A DNA stretch of 64,000 nucleotides, from assembly GCF_026210795.1 (NCBI RefSeq), contig NC_089443.1, forward strand, positions 3,720,001 through 3,784,000, given 5' to 3'. This DNA is from Rhizophagus irregularis (lineage: Eukaryota > Glomeromycota > Glomeromycetes > Glomerales > Glomeraceae). Both the position numbers and the translations under genes were made by a program. Under the pieces are notes generated by a model that did not search any database, had not been told where the DNA came from, and saw nothing but the letters and a program-made list of their open reading frames with translations. Positions 11,440-24,129 of this stretch are shown here, piece after piece (within the stretch, counting starts at the first letter, position 1; every line of letters begins with the position of its first letter).

Positions 11440-11690
11440 TGACAAGAACGAATAAATCTCAGAATTTAAAGGTACTGTAATGTTTAACAACTCAATTAAG
11501 CTAAATGATATATTTGATACTATCCCTATAAAAAATTTTATCCGTTATTTCTGTAAAAACTCCGTAAAAATGAGCCTTTCACGAGTCCATTCACGGAAAA
11601 TGTAAATAATTCGCCTTTTACGGGCATACGTTATCATTTTAAAACTAAATGAATTATGACGTTTATTGAAACAAAAGTAGTTTATACTGT
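11440..11690. repeat. Conserved 3' flank of P450 duplication unit (copy 4), interrupted
   Basis: Blocks typical of the P450 flanks (TCTCAGAATT, AACAACTCAATTAAG, AAATGAATTATGACGTTTATTG) are separated by about 100 foreign bases near 11525-11630. That insert contains a repeated TCCGT/ACGGA pattern. Confidence 0.5.
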
Positions 11691-11796
11691 TTAAATTGTG
11701 AAGAGATCATTTCCTAAGGGGGATTAAAAATCTATAAAATCTAAATTATGACATTTTTGGCCATCCCCTAGTAAATAATGTAATCTGATAATAAAT

Positions 11797-13806
11797 TTAA
11801 GATTCAACTATAGATACTGCTAATCCAAGATATGGTTCAACTTTTGGTGAAGGGAAAACTCTCTTTTTAATTTGAACTCCTTCGATTGGTTGAAAAACAA
11901 AATTCCTGATCAACATTCCTAATAATATTTTAGCTTCAGCTAAAGCTACTTTATTGCCTATGCAACCTCTTGCACCATTAAGGAAAGGTAAATAATTTAA
12001 ATTTGTTATATTTTTAATTAAAGAAGGATCTAACCATCTTTTTGGATCAAAATCGTCAGCTCTTGGGCCCCAAATTTCAGTTGATTTTTGAAGTACTGAA
12101 ATTCCAATAAATATTTCAGTATTCTATAAATAATAAAAATAATAATAATAATAATAAGTACTTAAAAGACTTTTTTTTAGCAAAAAATATATATACTATA
12201 TAAGTATAATAACATGCCTTTGGAATAAGATGTTCTCCCAAAACTTCATCTTTGAGATTAGTTCGTCTAACGGCTGGTACTGAATAAAGTAAAAAATTAT
12301 TGTTAGAATAAAATTTTAATTTGTTCAAAAAATGAAGATTAAATTTAATTTATACCTGGAGTGTTTAATCTTAAAGTTTCTTTAATTACGCAATTTAAAT
12401 ACTCCAATGAATTGATTTCATCATATGTAGGATTGAAATTTGATTTATCAGGAAAAGCTTTAACTAATTCCTCACGTAATAAGTCTTGCTCATGTGGATG
12501 TTGTGCGAGTGAATATAAAGCCCAACAAGTTGTAACATTTGTAGTTTCATGCCCTGCTATTAAAAATGTCATAATCTGAAAATATTTACCAAAAAAAAAG
12601 GTAAATAAATAACAATAAATAAATAACAAATAAATAAAATAAATAGTAATCAATATTTTTTTAATTACTTGATTTTTTAATTCTTCATGTGTCATTTTTT
12701 CTTCATCGGGTAATGTTTTATTGGTATTAATTAATAATGACAACAAATCCTTATTTTCCAATTCTCCATTTTCTGCTTCTTTAAATTTTTTTTCAGCCAA
12801 TTTCTTTGATTCGCGCTCAATAGTCGCACACGCATTCTTAAATTTCACATTCATATCTACTGGAATATCTCTGAGAAATGGAATATAATTTGCTAACAAA
12901 ATAACAGCAGCTTGTAAGGTATTTAGTTGGTTATTGAAAATAGAAGCATAAGCTTCTGCTAATACGTTTGGAGATGTTAGCGAATTAAATTCATAATTAA
13001 ATCCTAAAAATAAAAAAATAGGGTTTTCAGTTTCTTGTTATAAAAACGCGTCAACATTGAAAAATCATTTTAATTATTTTTTTTTTTTATCTTACCTACT
13101 AAACCAATAATATCCAAAGTAGTTTTTGAGATATAAGGTGTAAGATTAATATTAGAATTTCCTTGGTTTATCTCCTTTTCGATTAAATCTTTTAAATTAG
13201 AAGTTACACGAATAAATGTTGGAACCATTTCCTAAATTGATTAAATGTTAATTTGGTTCAAAATTAAAATTTTCCACAATGAAATATAATTACTTTGATG
13301 TTACTGTGGGTGAAAGCTGGAGTCATCATTTTTCTTTGTCTCTTATGAACGTCACCTTCCGCAAATACAAGACCATTACCGAGAATTGCAATAGCAGACT
13401 TATTATAAGGTTTAACAAAATCATAAGTTTTACTCAACGTTATTTCTTGAATTATTTTTGGATCGGCGACAAAAAGTGTTGGTTTATTAAACAACCCATT
13501 ATATTTTACAATATTTCCATATTTTCTAACCCATTTAAGTTGTGGTTCAATAAAACTGTTAGACTAGCAATAAAACAAAAAATATTTGTTACAATAAAAA
13601 TTACGATCATGTAGTTAAAAATATGGACCATGCGTTACCTCTCCTGTTATGATAGATTTAAGATTTCCGGAAATCGGATTGTCAGATGGTGGACCAGGAA
13701 TTTTTCTCAAAGGAGAAACATAAAATGGCCAAATAAAAATTTTATAGGTAATCCATCCTATAACTCCTAATACAAAAATGCTAGCTAAAGAAGTCGATTC
13801 AAGCAT
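11797..13806 (-). CDS. Cytochrome P450, seven exons (array copy 4)
   Basis: Exons 13806-13639, 13563-13294, 13231-13096, 13003-12669, 12575-12356, 12279-12218 and 12123-11797 encode 505 residues. There is a hydrophobic anchor then KIPGPPS; AGHETT at 310-315; KETLR; FDPKRW; and the haem loop FLNGARGCIG with Cys 451 (A where copies 1-3 have P). Intron 6 opens with GC (AAG|GCATGT at 12217). Intron 4 (12668-12576, 93 bases) is a multiple of three and has no stop in frame, so a retained-intron product would read through. The last exon lacks any early ATG, so simple ORF scans miss it. Intact as far as can be seen. Confidence 0.92.
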
Positions 13807-15266
13807 TTTTTTTATTTTGTTAATAAAATTTATTAAAAGAATAGTTGGAATGAAAGATTTAAAGTAGAAAATAAAAAGAAAAACTGTATTATTTATTATT
13901 TCGGTTTTCGGTAAAATAATTTACGGAATCCGAAATATCCAATAGGGTCGGAATTATAGAGTGCCGAGTACCGAGAGTTTGTTTTGGGTGACAAATGATT
14001 TACTATTTTAATTTTTATTGAACAATGATAAAAATAACAACAGGAATAGTAAATTTGCTACCTTATAAGCAATGATGTATTAATTATATCATGTATGATT
14101 GTACGTATAAACTTCGTGAGCTGCGTCAACTCTGGATTCTGGAATCTCATATGTTGCCAAGACAAACAAAAAAGCAATTAATTCATTGGTTTATATTAGT
14201 TTTCGCAAAAATATCGCCCCAAATTTTTAATACTTGATAAATTAAAGTAAGTTCCTTATGCAAAAAAATTTAATATTTCATGAAACAAATTAAATAATCA
14301 AATTTTTTTTTTTACGTTTTGCAATAGCTTATTATTGGTAAATCTTGCGAAAGCAAATTTATTTTTCTTATTGTATTGCTGTATCGCTGTAGCCTCAACT
14401 CGGGACATAATAAAGTTCGAGTTACAACAGTACTAAATTAATTTTTATTTAATTTAATTTAATTTTTTGTTTTATAAAATATTTTGGATAGATATTTTAG
14501 TAAAGAACTACCGTATGTAACAAAATGTTACGCAGCAAAAGCTAGTTCATGGGACTTGACGATTATTATTGCCATATAAATTATAAAAAGCAGAGTGAAG
14601 CAGTTAATAACTTACATCCAGCATAACTTATATAATTAATATAGTGGGAAGTCGAACTGGAAAAATAATTGGATAGAAATAAATTCTAATTTAATTCTTT
14701 GATTCTCTTGCAGTTCTATATTTCTTTATTTATTCTTTATTTACTATTTTATTATTGTATTCAAATCGCATTTATTCATTGTGCAACCATTATTTATTTA
14801 ATAAATCATACACTACATATCCGCCGATGCATATTATATAAAAACCCATCTAGCAGTGCCAAAATTATCACATGCATTCTGCAGATCGGCTGATATGATT
14901 TTGTCGTTCTTGATTACATTCTATATTTTATTTTTTGTCACGTGATGACTCGACCGAAGGAATAAAATTTCTTAGCGCCATCATTTTGTTATGTCGAAGC
15001 CATGGTAGCTAATTCAAATTATTAACTGAAGTCGGAAGTTGAGATTGTGATATGTACTCAATTTAATAATTTTAACTAAATTGTTTTATTACGTACGCTT
15101 GTTTTTTTGGTATGCATAACAAGCGACATTGAAATGGATTTTTTAATCAAAGTATATTTAATCGTAATAAATAATAAACCATTTATTTTCAAACTGATAG
15201 ACTATAACTGTTGAAAATTTGAAATACATATAAATATAAAATACTGTACATCGAATATTAATAAAT
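13807..15266. other. Intergenic region between P450 copies 4 and 5
   Basis: No gene was recognised apart from the small inverted-repeat element at 14816-14897. A TTGTCACGTGATGA motif lies at 14937-14948. The open frame at 14699-14893 is hydrophobic low-complexity sequence overlapping that element and is not credible as a gene. Confidence 0.45.
14816..14897. mobile_element. Short MITE related to 6358-6490
   Basis: It begins CATATCCGCCGATG and ends ATCGGCTGATATG; the same ends as the 133-base element at 6358, with one or two mismatches and a shorter interior. No coding potential. Confidence 0.5.
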
Positions 15267-17211
15267 TTAAGATTCAACTATAGATACAGCTAATCCAAGA
15301 TATGGTTCAGGTTTAGGTGTAGGAAATACTTTTCTTCTAATGTGAAGCCCTTCAATTGGTTGAAAAACGAAATTCCTAATTAACATGCCTAACAATATTT
15401 TAATTTCAACTAAGGCTACTTTACTGCCTATACAACCTCTTGCACCATTAAAGAAAGGCATATAATTTAGATTTGTTACATCTTTTATTGAGGAAGGATC
15501 TAGCCATCTTTTTGGATTATACTTATCAGCTGTTGGACCCCAAATTTCAGTTGATTTATGAAGTGCCGAAACTCCAATAAATATTGGAGTATTCTATGAA
15601 TAGTAAAAAAAAAATTTAATAAGTACTTTAAATATTTAAATAAATAAATAAATAAATATAATAACATGCCTTTGGAATAAAATATTCCCCAAAAACTTCA
15701 TCTTTAAGATTAGTTCGTGTAATAGTCGGTACTAAAATAAAAAAAAATTTTTAAAGTTAGAATAGTTTTTGATATGTTGAGAGCAATTAAATTTAATTTA
15801 TACATGGAGGGTTCAATCTTAAGGTTTCTTTAGTTACGCAATTTAAATACTCCAGAGAATTAATTTCATCATATGTAGGATTGAAATTTGATTTATCAGG
15901 AAAAGCTTTAACTAATTCCTCACGTAATAAGTCTTGCTCATGTGGATGTTGTGCGAGTAAATGTAAAGCCCAGCAAGTTGTAACATTTGTCGTTTCATGT
16001 CCTGCTATTAAGAATGTCATAATCTAAAGTATTCACAAAAAAAGAGTGATAAATAGGAAGTAATTAAATAATTATAATTTTTTTTTTAATTACCTGATGC
16101 TTCAATTCGGTGTCATTTATTTTTTCTTCATCGGGTAATGTTTTATTGATATTGATTAACAAAGATAATAGATCCTTTCCTTTCAATTCACCATATTTAG
16201 CTTCATTATATTTTTCTTCAGTTAATTTCTTTGACACGCGTTCAATAATTGCACACGCATTTTTAAATTTCTTATTTATATCTACTGGAATTTGTCTAAC
16301 AAGTGGAACATAATTTGCTAAAAGACTTATGGCAATGCGCAAGTTAGACGCTGGTAAATTAAAAACAGATTCATAAGCTGCTGCTAATTCATTTGAAGAT
16401 GTTAATGAATTAAATTCATAGCTAAATCCTAAAAAAAAAAAAATAGATTTTCTCTTATTAAAATGAACGTGAAAATATCGAAATATAAAATATTATTTTT
16501 TGTCTTACCTACTATGCCAATCATATCCAAAGTAGTTTTTGAGAGGTAAGGTGAAAGGTTGATGTTAGATTTTCCTAGTTTTACTTCATTTTCGATTAAA
16601 CCTTTTAAGATTAAAGTTATACGAACAAATGCTGGTGCCATTTCCTAAATATTAAATACATTAACTTTGTTCAAAATTAAAAATTTGCAATGAAATATAA
16701 TTACTTTGACGTTACTGTAAGTGAAAGCTGGATTCATCATTTTTCTTTGCCTCCTATGATTTTCACCTTCCGCGAAAAAAAGACCTATACCGGCAATTGC
16801 AAGAGCAGATGCATTAAAAGGTTTAACAAAATTATAGGTGTTGCTTAACGTCATTCCTTGGATTATTTTTGAATCAGCGATATAAAGGGTTGGTTCATTA
16901 AATAATCCATGGTATTTTACAATATTTCCATATTTTTTAACCCATCTATGTTGTGGTTCACTAAAACCAGACTATATCAAGAAAGGAAGTAAGTTAAAAT
17001 AATAATTAAAGACTGCCAAACTAGAAATGTAATAATATGTTACCTCTTCTGTCGTAAGTTCTTTAAAATTTCCGGTAATTGGATTTTCGGATGGTGGACC
17101 AGGGATCTTTCTCAAAGGAGATATATAAAATGGCCAAATAAAGATTTTGTAAATAACCCATCCAATAACTCCTAACACAAAGAAGCTAACAAATAAAGTC
17201 AAATTCATCAT
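15267..17211 (-). CDS. Cytochrome P450, seven exons (array copy 5)
   Basis: Exons 17211-17044, 16971-16705, 16644-16509, 16428-16094, 16023-15804, 15731-15670 and 15593-15267 encode 504 residues. The protein opens MMNLTLFV; either of two adjacent ATGs could serve, and I chose the outer. AGHETT is at 309-314 and KETLR follows. The PERF-like motif is YNPKRW, with Tyr-Asn replacing Phe-Asp. The haem loop FFNGARGCIG has Cys 450. The exon 5 donor is T|GTATAA, so the split codon gives Leu instead of Val. Intron 6 uses a GC donor like copy 4, and both have ARGCIG, pointing to a common recent ancestor. No disabling change was seen. Confidence 0.92.
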
Positions 17212-17267
17212 ATTTTTTTTTTTTTAATAAGTGAGAGATTTTATAAGTTAGAAAAAGAAAATAACGT

Positions 17268-17280
17268 ATTATTTATATAG
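17268..17280 (-). promoter_or_regulatory. TATA box candidate of P450 copy 5
   Basis: CTATATAAATAAT on the minus strand, about 57-70 bases before the ATG; the best TATA match among the copies. Confidence 0.5.
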
Positions 17281-18528
17281 ATTTATCGCGCTGTTAGTTT
17301 TCCGCTAGAATGATTGATTATCTTTGTTTGATTTTTTTGTTTGTTATTTGTGTTAGAATGTATTAGAATGGATGTTGTTATTTGATTTGGGATCTGCAAT
17401 CATTATTCTGCAATTAGATTTTATTGGACAATAAATAAGCTATTTTTAAACTCCATGTGAATAATGTAAGCAATGATGTGCTTATCCATTTAATAATCAA
17501 AAGAACGAATTCAATTAATATAATAAAAGGAATTTAAATCAAAGCGATTATTAGGAAATGACCTACAATATAGAAATATGTAAATATTATTATTATTTAT
17601 TGTTATAAGTTAGATTGGCATTTATTAATATGTGCCAAAGTCATTTATTTTAAAATAAATTTCATTTTTTTTTTAATGACTTACTATTCATAACGATAAT
17701 AAATGTAACTCGTATCACATTTAGTTATTGTATAATGAACATTATTTCTGGAATAATCTGTGGAATAGAAGAATTGTAAGAATTGTACACATCTTTCATT
17801 TCATAGTAAGAAACTGCTAAAACGGGTTCTTTTCATTGTATAATATGCCACTCAATAAACTATTATTACGATCTAAAAAAACGAGATTTTTGTTCTATAT
17901 CAGTGTAAATTGGCGCAATTGTGGGAATCGTACCAATTAAATTGGTCAATATATTGTAAGCCATTAAAACTAATTCATAACAACAATTCAATCATATAAA
18001 AAGTATACCAGATATGGGAAAATTAAAATGACTGTTTATTCGACATTGAATAAAACTATTATTAGTCAACAAGTCATGATCTTTCGATTAGATAATTAGA
18101 TCGACTCGGACTTCAAGGAATAAAAGAATAAAAGCAATATAATAGAAATATAATTATCATTTTTTAATTACAAATATCGGATTTAGCAAATAGAGTTAAA
18201 TACTACTAAATGAAATTATTATTAATATACTGAACTTTTTCGTTTTTAATTTAGAGGTGCAGTTGGAACTCGATCACATTGGGATGAGCCGTATCACAAC
18301 TGAGATATAACTAGTTGTAACTAATTAATTTGACGTCTTTTCTTAGGTTGGTCTAATATAAAGATTTCTTCTTCTGAAGCACTTTGCTCATCATTGTTGT
18401 TCACAGTTTAGAATAATTTCAATCATTGAAAAACAAAATATAATTGTTTCATGAAATTTATAATCAAAGATCAGTATGAAAACTTTAATTTTTGATAACA
18501 AATTCGGAGAGATTTAAAATTTATACTG
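17281..18528. other. Intergenic region upstream of P450 copy 5
   Basis: AT-rich DNA without a supported gene. A few short direct words recur, but no element boundaries were found. Confidence 0.4.
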
Positions 18529-18650
18529 TTAAGCAGTGATGTGCATTGAAGATTGGAAGCTATTGGAATCTTCCAATTCTTTCAATTCCAAGTCTTCCAA
18601 TTCCGATAAAAAGTCATTGGAAGCTTCCAATGCACATCAATGCTGTTAGC
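18529..18650. mobile_element. Palindromic MITE-like element
   Basis: The ends GTTAAGCAGTGATGTGCATTG and the complement of CAATGCACATCAATGCTGTTAG are inverted, and the interior alternates TTGGAAG and CTTCCAA, so the whole 120 bases can fold back. It is non-coding. Confidence 0.6.
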
Positions 18651-18687
18651 TATTTATACTATTAAACTATTTTATGCTATCAAACTA

Positions 18688-19116
18688 CCGTAGAGCACTG
18701 ACTAAACTACCCTGGGTTTTTTACAAATCTACCACCGAATTTGCAAAATACCCGGGTAGTTTAATCAGGGGGTATTTTGTATTGAGGGGGGTATCTTGTA
18801 TAGAGATTAGAGATGCGACAATTGCGACATGTTGATCAAATACAGTATACTTGCACGATATAAAAAGTATTTTGTAGCGCTTTCTTTGCGTTTTATGGTT
18901 TGGGAAGAATTTTAATAGTTGTAATGATAAAGATATAAAATCTAAATAAAAAAATTCGTTTATAAATAAATAAATATAAAATTTTGATAAATACAATAAA
19001 TACAAGTAAAATCGGCTATTTTCCAGTTCAAAAAAAATCAACTATATAAAATACCCGGGTTTCTTACAAAATTTGGACCAAAACCCTAGGAGGGTAGTTT
19101 AGTCAGTACTCTACGG
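18688..19116. mobile_element. 429-bp TA-flanked MITE (CCGTAGAG ends)
   Basis: It starts CCGTAGAGCACTGACTAAAC and ends with the near-perfect complement, GTTTAGTCAGTACTCTACGG. It is flanked on both sides by TA (18686-18687 and 19117-19118), the target duplication typical of Tc1/mariner-type elements. Inner blocks TACCCGGGT recur in both halves. No transposase frame; the open frame inside at 18721-19041 is incidental. Confidence 0.8.
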
Positions 19117-20384
19117 TATTTAAACTATTTATACTCTACGGAACATTTGCCACAGTAAGTTGACTAATAACGTTTTCAGTTGATAGGTTTGCTGCGTATG
19201 TGCCAATGAAAGTGTTATCACACATTTACAGTACATAGTAAAGTTCTATATTTTAAATTTCTTCATTCCTCTTATTTCATTTTGTTAAATTTATTAAATT
19301 ATGCATTGAAAGTATATACATTATAATTCTCTCTTATTGACAGTATTAAGCTTCAAGTTTGGCTTCGGAAATGAAAAAGTCTCAAAGGTAAGTGAAAGGT
19401 TTGAAGTGCGACTAATTTAACGAAATTCACATAAAGTATATAAACGGCTTCTTTGTTTTTTTATTAAAACAATATGATGAATATACTAACACTTGGGACA
19501 AGTAGCTTGGTAGCAAAAAAAATGAATTTATCAAAACTAAAATAAAGATGACGCAATAATTTTTATGGCGCAGTACGTGTGATTAATACTTAATAGTATT
19601 AAACGATACATACAAAAATTCATATATAATAACTAGAAATTTAGAAAAAATTTAAATTTTGAGAGTTTACATTTATAAATCATATGATTTTTGAGAATTA
19701 ATTCACATATCCAGCCAAAATAATAAAGAAATTTTTATTTGCATATAAAACTTAAAGTAGCTTGAAATATATTACGAACATTAAAGTAAAACTATGATTA
19801 AAGAATTATTAAAAAAAATCGTATTTTAGTACATTGGACTTTACTTATAACGTTAAATAAGTTAAAAAATAACAGATAATTTCATTTATTAGTATTTAAC
19901 TCAAGCTTAACTATATGCGCTTAATTTTATACTGATAATCTACTTCGCACAAATCTTTATGTAAAATTCCTTATTAATCTGACTATAAAACAATAAATTT
20001 TATTGAGGATATTTTGTTGTTGAGACACAACGGAATGCGCGAACCGCTAAAGATATAGGAAATTTTAGTTATAAATTTTATATATTTTATTTGTTGTATT
20101 TCCTAGATATATTATTATCCAATCAAATTAACTAAAATTTTATTATAATGGAAAATATTTGTCCAAGTTATTATAAATATTAATTACACTTTAAACTTAT
20201 TTCCTCCTAAACTTTCGACTTAATCTACTGTACGTTTTTTTTTTGAAAGCGATAAAGCACTAGCGCAGCAGGTAGATTGCGGAAGTACCGTACTATACTC
20301 AGTTTGTTTTATATACATTATACGATACACTTATTAGAATATGCCCACTAATCATAAACAAACTTATAATAAAACAATATTTTG
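19117..20384. other. Intergenic region downstream of P450 copy 6
   Basis: No gene, RNA or element recognised in this AT-rich stretch. Confidence 0.4.
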
Positions 20385-22351
20385 TTAAGATTCAACTATG
20401 GATACAGCTAATCCAAGATATGGATCAGGCTTGGGTGCAGGGAAAGATCTTTTTCTAATGTGAAATCCTTCAATTGGTTTAAAAACAAAATTTCTAATCA
20501 ACATACTCAACAATACTTTAAATTCAGTTAAAGCTACTTTACTGCCTATACAATTTCTTGGGCCAGTAAGAAAAGGTAAATAATTTAAGTTTGATACATT
20601 TTTAGTTAAAGAAGTATCCAACCATCTTTTTGGATCAAAATTATCGGCTGTTGGGCCCCAAACTTCAGTTGATTTATGAAGTGCTAAAATTCCCAATGAT
20701 ATTTCAGTATTCTATAAATAATAAAAATAAATAAATAAATAAATAAAATTTAAAAAGAATTCTTTAGCGAAAATAAAATTTAAACGTACTTTTGGAATGA
20801 AATAATTCTCCATAACTTCATCTTTAAGGTTGGTTCGAACAATAGTTGATGCTAAAATGAGAAATCACTAAGTTAGAATAAAAATTTGATTTGTTAAAAA
20901 CTATCAATATTAAATTTTTTACCTGGAGGATTTAATCTTAAAGATTCTTTAACCACACAATTTAAATATTCCAAAGAATTAATATCATCATATGTAGGAT
21001 TGAATTTTGATTTATCAGGAAAAGCTTTTACCAGCTCTTCACGCAATGAGTCTTGCTCATGTGGGTGTTGTGCAAGTGAATACAAAGCCCAGCAAGTTGA
21101 TATACCTACTGTTTCATGCCCTGCAAATAAAAATGTCATGATCTAAATAAAAAAAGAAAAGAGAAAAGTAAATGAATATAAAATAAACAAACCAATAAAT
21201 GAGTAATAACAAATTTTTTCTAATTACCTGATACTTTAATTCTTCATCAGACATTTTTTCTTCAGCAGGTAATTTATTATTGATATTGATTAACAAGGAT
21301 AATAAATCCCTTCCTTTTAATTCTTCGTTTTTAGCCTCGTTATATCTTTCTTCAACCAACCTCTTTGATACACGGCTAGAAACTTCGCACGCATTTTTAA
21401 ATCTTTTATTTGGTTCTAGTGGAATCTCTCTAACCAATGGAATATAATTCGATATGATATTAAGAGCAATACGTAAAGGAGTTACTGGGCTATTAAAAAT
21501 AGAATCATAAGCTACTGCTAATTCATTTGGGGACGTCAATGAATTAAATTCATAATTAAATCCTAAAATAACATTTATAAACGTAAATTTTATTATTGTA
21601 AAACGTGTTAAATGTTAAAAATGTCAATATTGAAAGAAAATTTTTTTTCTCACCTACTAAACCAATAACATCCAAAGTGGCTTTCGAGATGTAAGGTGTA
21701 AGGTTAATATTAGTTTCTCCTGAATTTATCTTATCTTCTATCAAATCTTTTAAGGTAGAAGCTACACGAACACATGATGGCACCATTTCCTAAATTTAAA
21801 ATAAATATATATTAACTTAATTTATAAATTAAAATTTCCATTATGAAGTATAATTACTTTGATGTTACTATACGTAAAAGCTGGATTCGACATTTTTCTC
21901 TGTCTCTTATGATCTTCACCTTCCGCAAGTATAAGACCTCTACCGATAAGTGAAATAATTGCCACACTAGGAGGCTTAATAAAATCATATGCCTTATTCA
22001 ATAAAATTTCTTGAATTAATTTTGCATCTGCGATATAAAGTTTCGGTTTATTAAATAATCCATGAAATGTTATAACTTTTCCATGTTCTTCAACCCATCC
22101 AAGTTGTGGTACACCAGACTATATAAAATATATTTAAAGTAAGAATTAAGACTGTGAATTACTAATATTAACAATATTTCTACCTCTTCTTTCATAAGTG
22201 TTTTAAGATTTCCGTAAATTAGACTATCAGATGGTGGACCAGGAATTTTTCTTAAGGGAGAAATAAAATATGGCCAAATAAATAATTTATAAGTAATACA
22301 TCCCATAACTATAAAATAGAAACCTAAAAAAATATTAATCGAATCAAGCAT
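20385..22351 (-). CDS. Cytochrome P450, seven exons (array copy 6)
   Basis: Exons 22351-22184, 22118-21858, 21789-21654, 21562-21228, 21142-20923, 20851-20790 and 20711-20385 encode 502 residues. The anchor (MLDSINIFLGFYFIVMG) differs most from the other copies. The I helix is AGHETV (307-312), with Val for the second Thr. ESLR serves as ExxR, FDPKRW is intact, and the haem loop FLTGPRNCIG has Cys 448. The threonine next to the haem oxygen is kept as the T of HET, so catalysis is plausible. All introns use GT. A split codon at exon 5/6 gives Ala. No disabling change was seen. Confidence 0.92.
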
Positions 22352-22425
22352 TTTTTTTTAGTTTTAATAAATTTTAACAAAACAATAGGTGGAAAGAGAG
22401 ATTTTATAATTTGGGAGAAGAAAAG

Positions 22426-22440
22426 TGTATATAAATAATT
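22426..22440 (-). promoter_or_regulatory. TATA-like element of P450 copy 6
   Basis: AATTATTTATATACA on the minus strand, about 75-90 bases before the ATG. A TCCACCTATTG leader lies between, matching copies 2 and 3. Confidence 0.35.
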
Positions 22441-23668
22441 GATCAAAATGATCGACGAAATACAAGAATTTTCGGAATCGAATGTTCCACCTAACGTTGT
22501 GACACAGCTTATAACTGTTCTTTATTTGTTTAAAATGAATTATAAATTGTTTATTTGATATAAGAATTAGTAATTCATATTTAATTATTATCATTTTGCC
22601 GAAACCTAGTTCCAAATTTGTTGTAATAGCGATAATTTTATTATAGTCGCGCGCCGTTTAATTGAGCCGTAAATACAAAATATCATCTCCTTTTCCGAAA
22701 TAAAAAGACTGTTACGATGGTTATTTTTTATTTGGATGGAATGACGAATATTTACGGCATAATTTTTTATGAAAATTTCATGTGGCGATTTTTCTATAGG
22801 CTTTGTTGCCTATCGTAATATATAAATCACTGTTTCAGCTGAGGAATATCTGGTAATTTCCAAAACATTTATACATTCTAATGAAATTTAACTGAACAAA
22901 TACGTCGATCAATGTTATCTATTGATAGCAGCAAAAAGATTTGTAATACGTATGTAAATTTGCTTACACTATGATAATTTCGTCAGAATTATGGTCAAAG
23001 GTCGTCATCACATGTTATTATACAGGAAACTTGTTTGGAAACGAGCTGGTTTAAACCCGAAATTTTACTATTAGGAAAGCCTATACAATGTTTATTACAG
23101 TATTTATGAGCGCAATCAATGAAGGTCTATAGGATTCTATCCTGTTATGATTATACATGACCAATTATCAAATTTTTAAAAAGGCCCTCAATAATAAAAA
23201 AATATGCATACCAAACTTTCACAACTGCATTTTTAATATTTGTATATAGAATTTATAGTAGCGATGACATTTTCTTTTTATAAATCAATCTCTAAATTTT
23301 ATTTTTGTTTTTTCCTTTTCATTTCATTCTTTTTTCTCTGTTTTTCTTATTTCTATATAATTTCTATATTCTTATTCTATATTTACTGGTTTCATTAATA
23401 ATAAACGTCGATATAAATTTTCATTCTAAAATCATACTCTTTGTTGCGATATATTAAAAGAAGTGATTGAAACAGTAAAGAGAAGAGAATTTTGTAAATA
23501 GAAATTCACCAAATATGACTTAAATAATTTTACTAGAACTATTTATATTTAGTCTTGCGTGAAATATCATTAGAAGGCTTTTCTGTTGTGATTTATGAGA
23601 AATGGCACTTTAAGGACATCTAAAACAAAGAGAAACAAAGGAAAATATTGAATCATTATCAAAATCGT
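22441..23668. other. Intergenic region
   Basis: No supported gene. Start of an 8-kb gap in the P450 array. Confidence 0.4.
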
Positions 23669-23748
23669 TAGATATGGATCAGGTTTGTGTATAGGATAAT
23701 CTAATGTGAAATCCTTCGATTAGTCGAAAACAAATTTCTAATTATTTT
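23669..23748 (-). pseudogene. Crumb of a P450 last exon
   Basis: It matches the end of exon 7 on the minus strand: a TTAGAAATTTGTTTT block, the P(I)EGFHIR region, and the complement of GATATGGATCAGG that encodes PDPYL. The frame is broken and neither the stop region nor the haem loop survives. It shows the array once had a member in the present gap. Confidence 0.75.
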
Positions 23749-24129
23749 GTATTTGTTAATATTTTAAGTATAGATTTTTTTTTATTGTAACACGTTTTTT
23801 TAATCAAATTCAAACAAAAAAAACCCTTGTAACTGGCAGTTTTTGAAAAATGAGGTTTTTATTATAAATATTATAGAAAAGGGTTTTACATATCAAGGTA
23901 AAAACTTCACAACGCAAAATACTAACATCAATATTACTTATTTAATCGGGTATTCAATCATTAGCTGATTCCTAAATAGTTTCAGGCAAATCTTTTATTA
24001 AACTCTTTAAATTCGATTTACCGATATATATATTTTATTTTTTATTCTTGACTACCAAAATAAGGTTTAACTCCAAGAGACTCCAACACGGCGTTAATGC
24101 TATGATTTCCCCACCATACACAGCCTGAA

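Noticed and set aside
18721-19041. 106-residue frame on the minus strand
   Set aside because: It lies wholly inside a TA-flanked MITE and has no motif.
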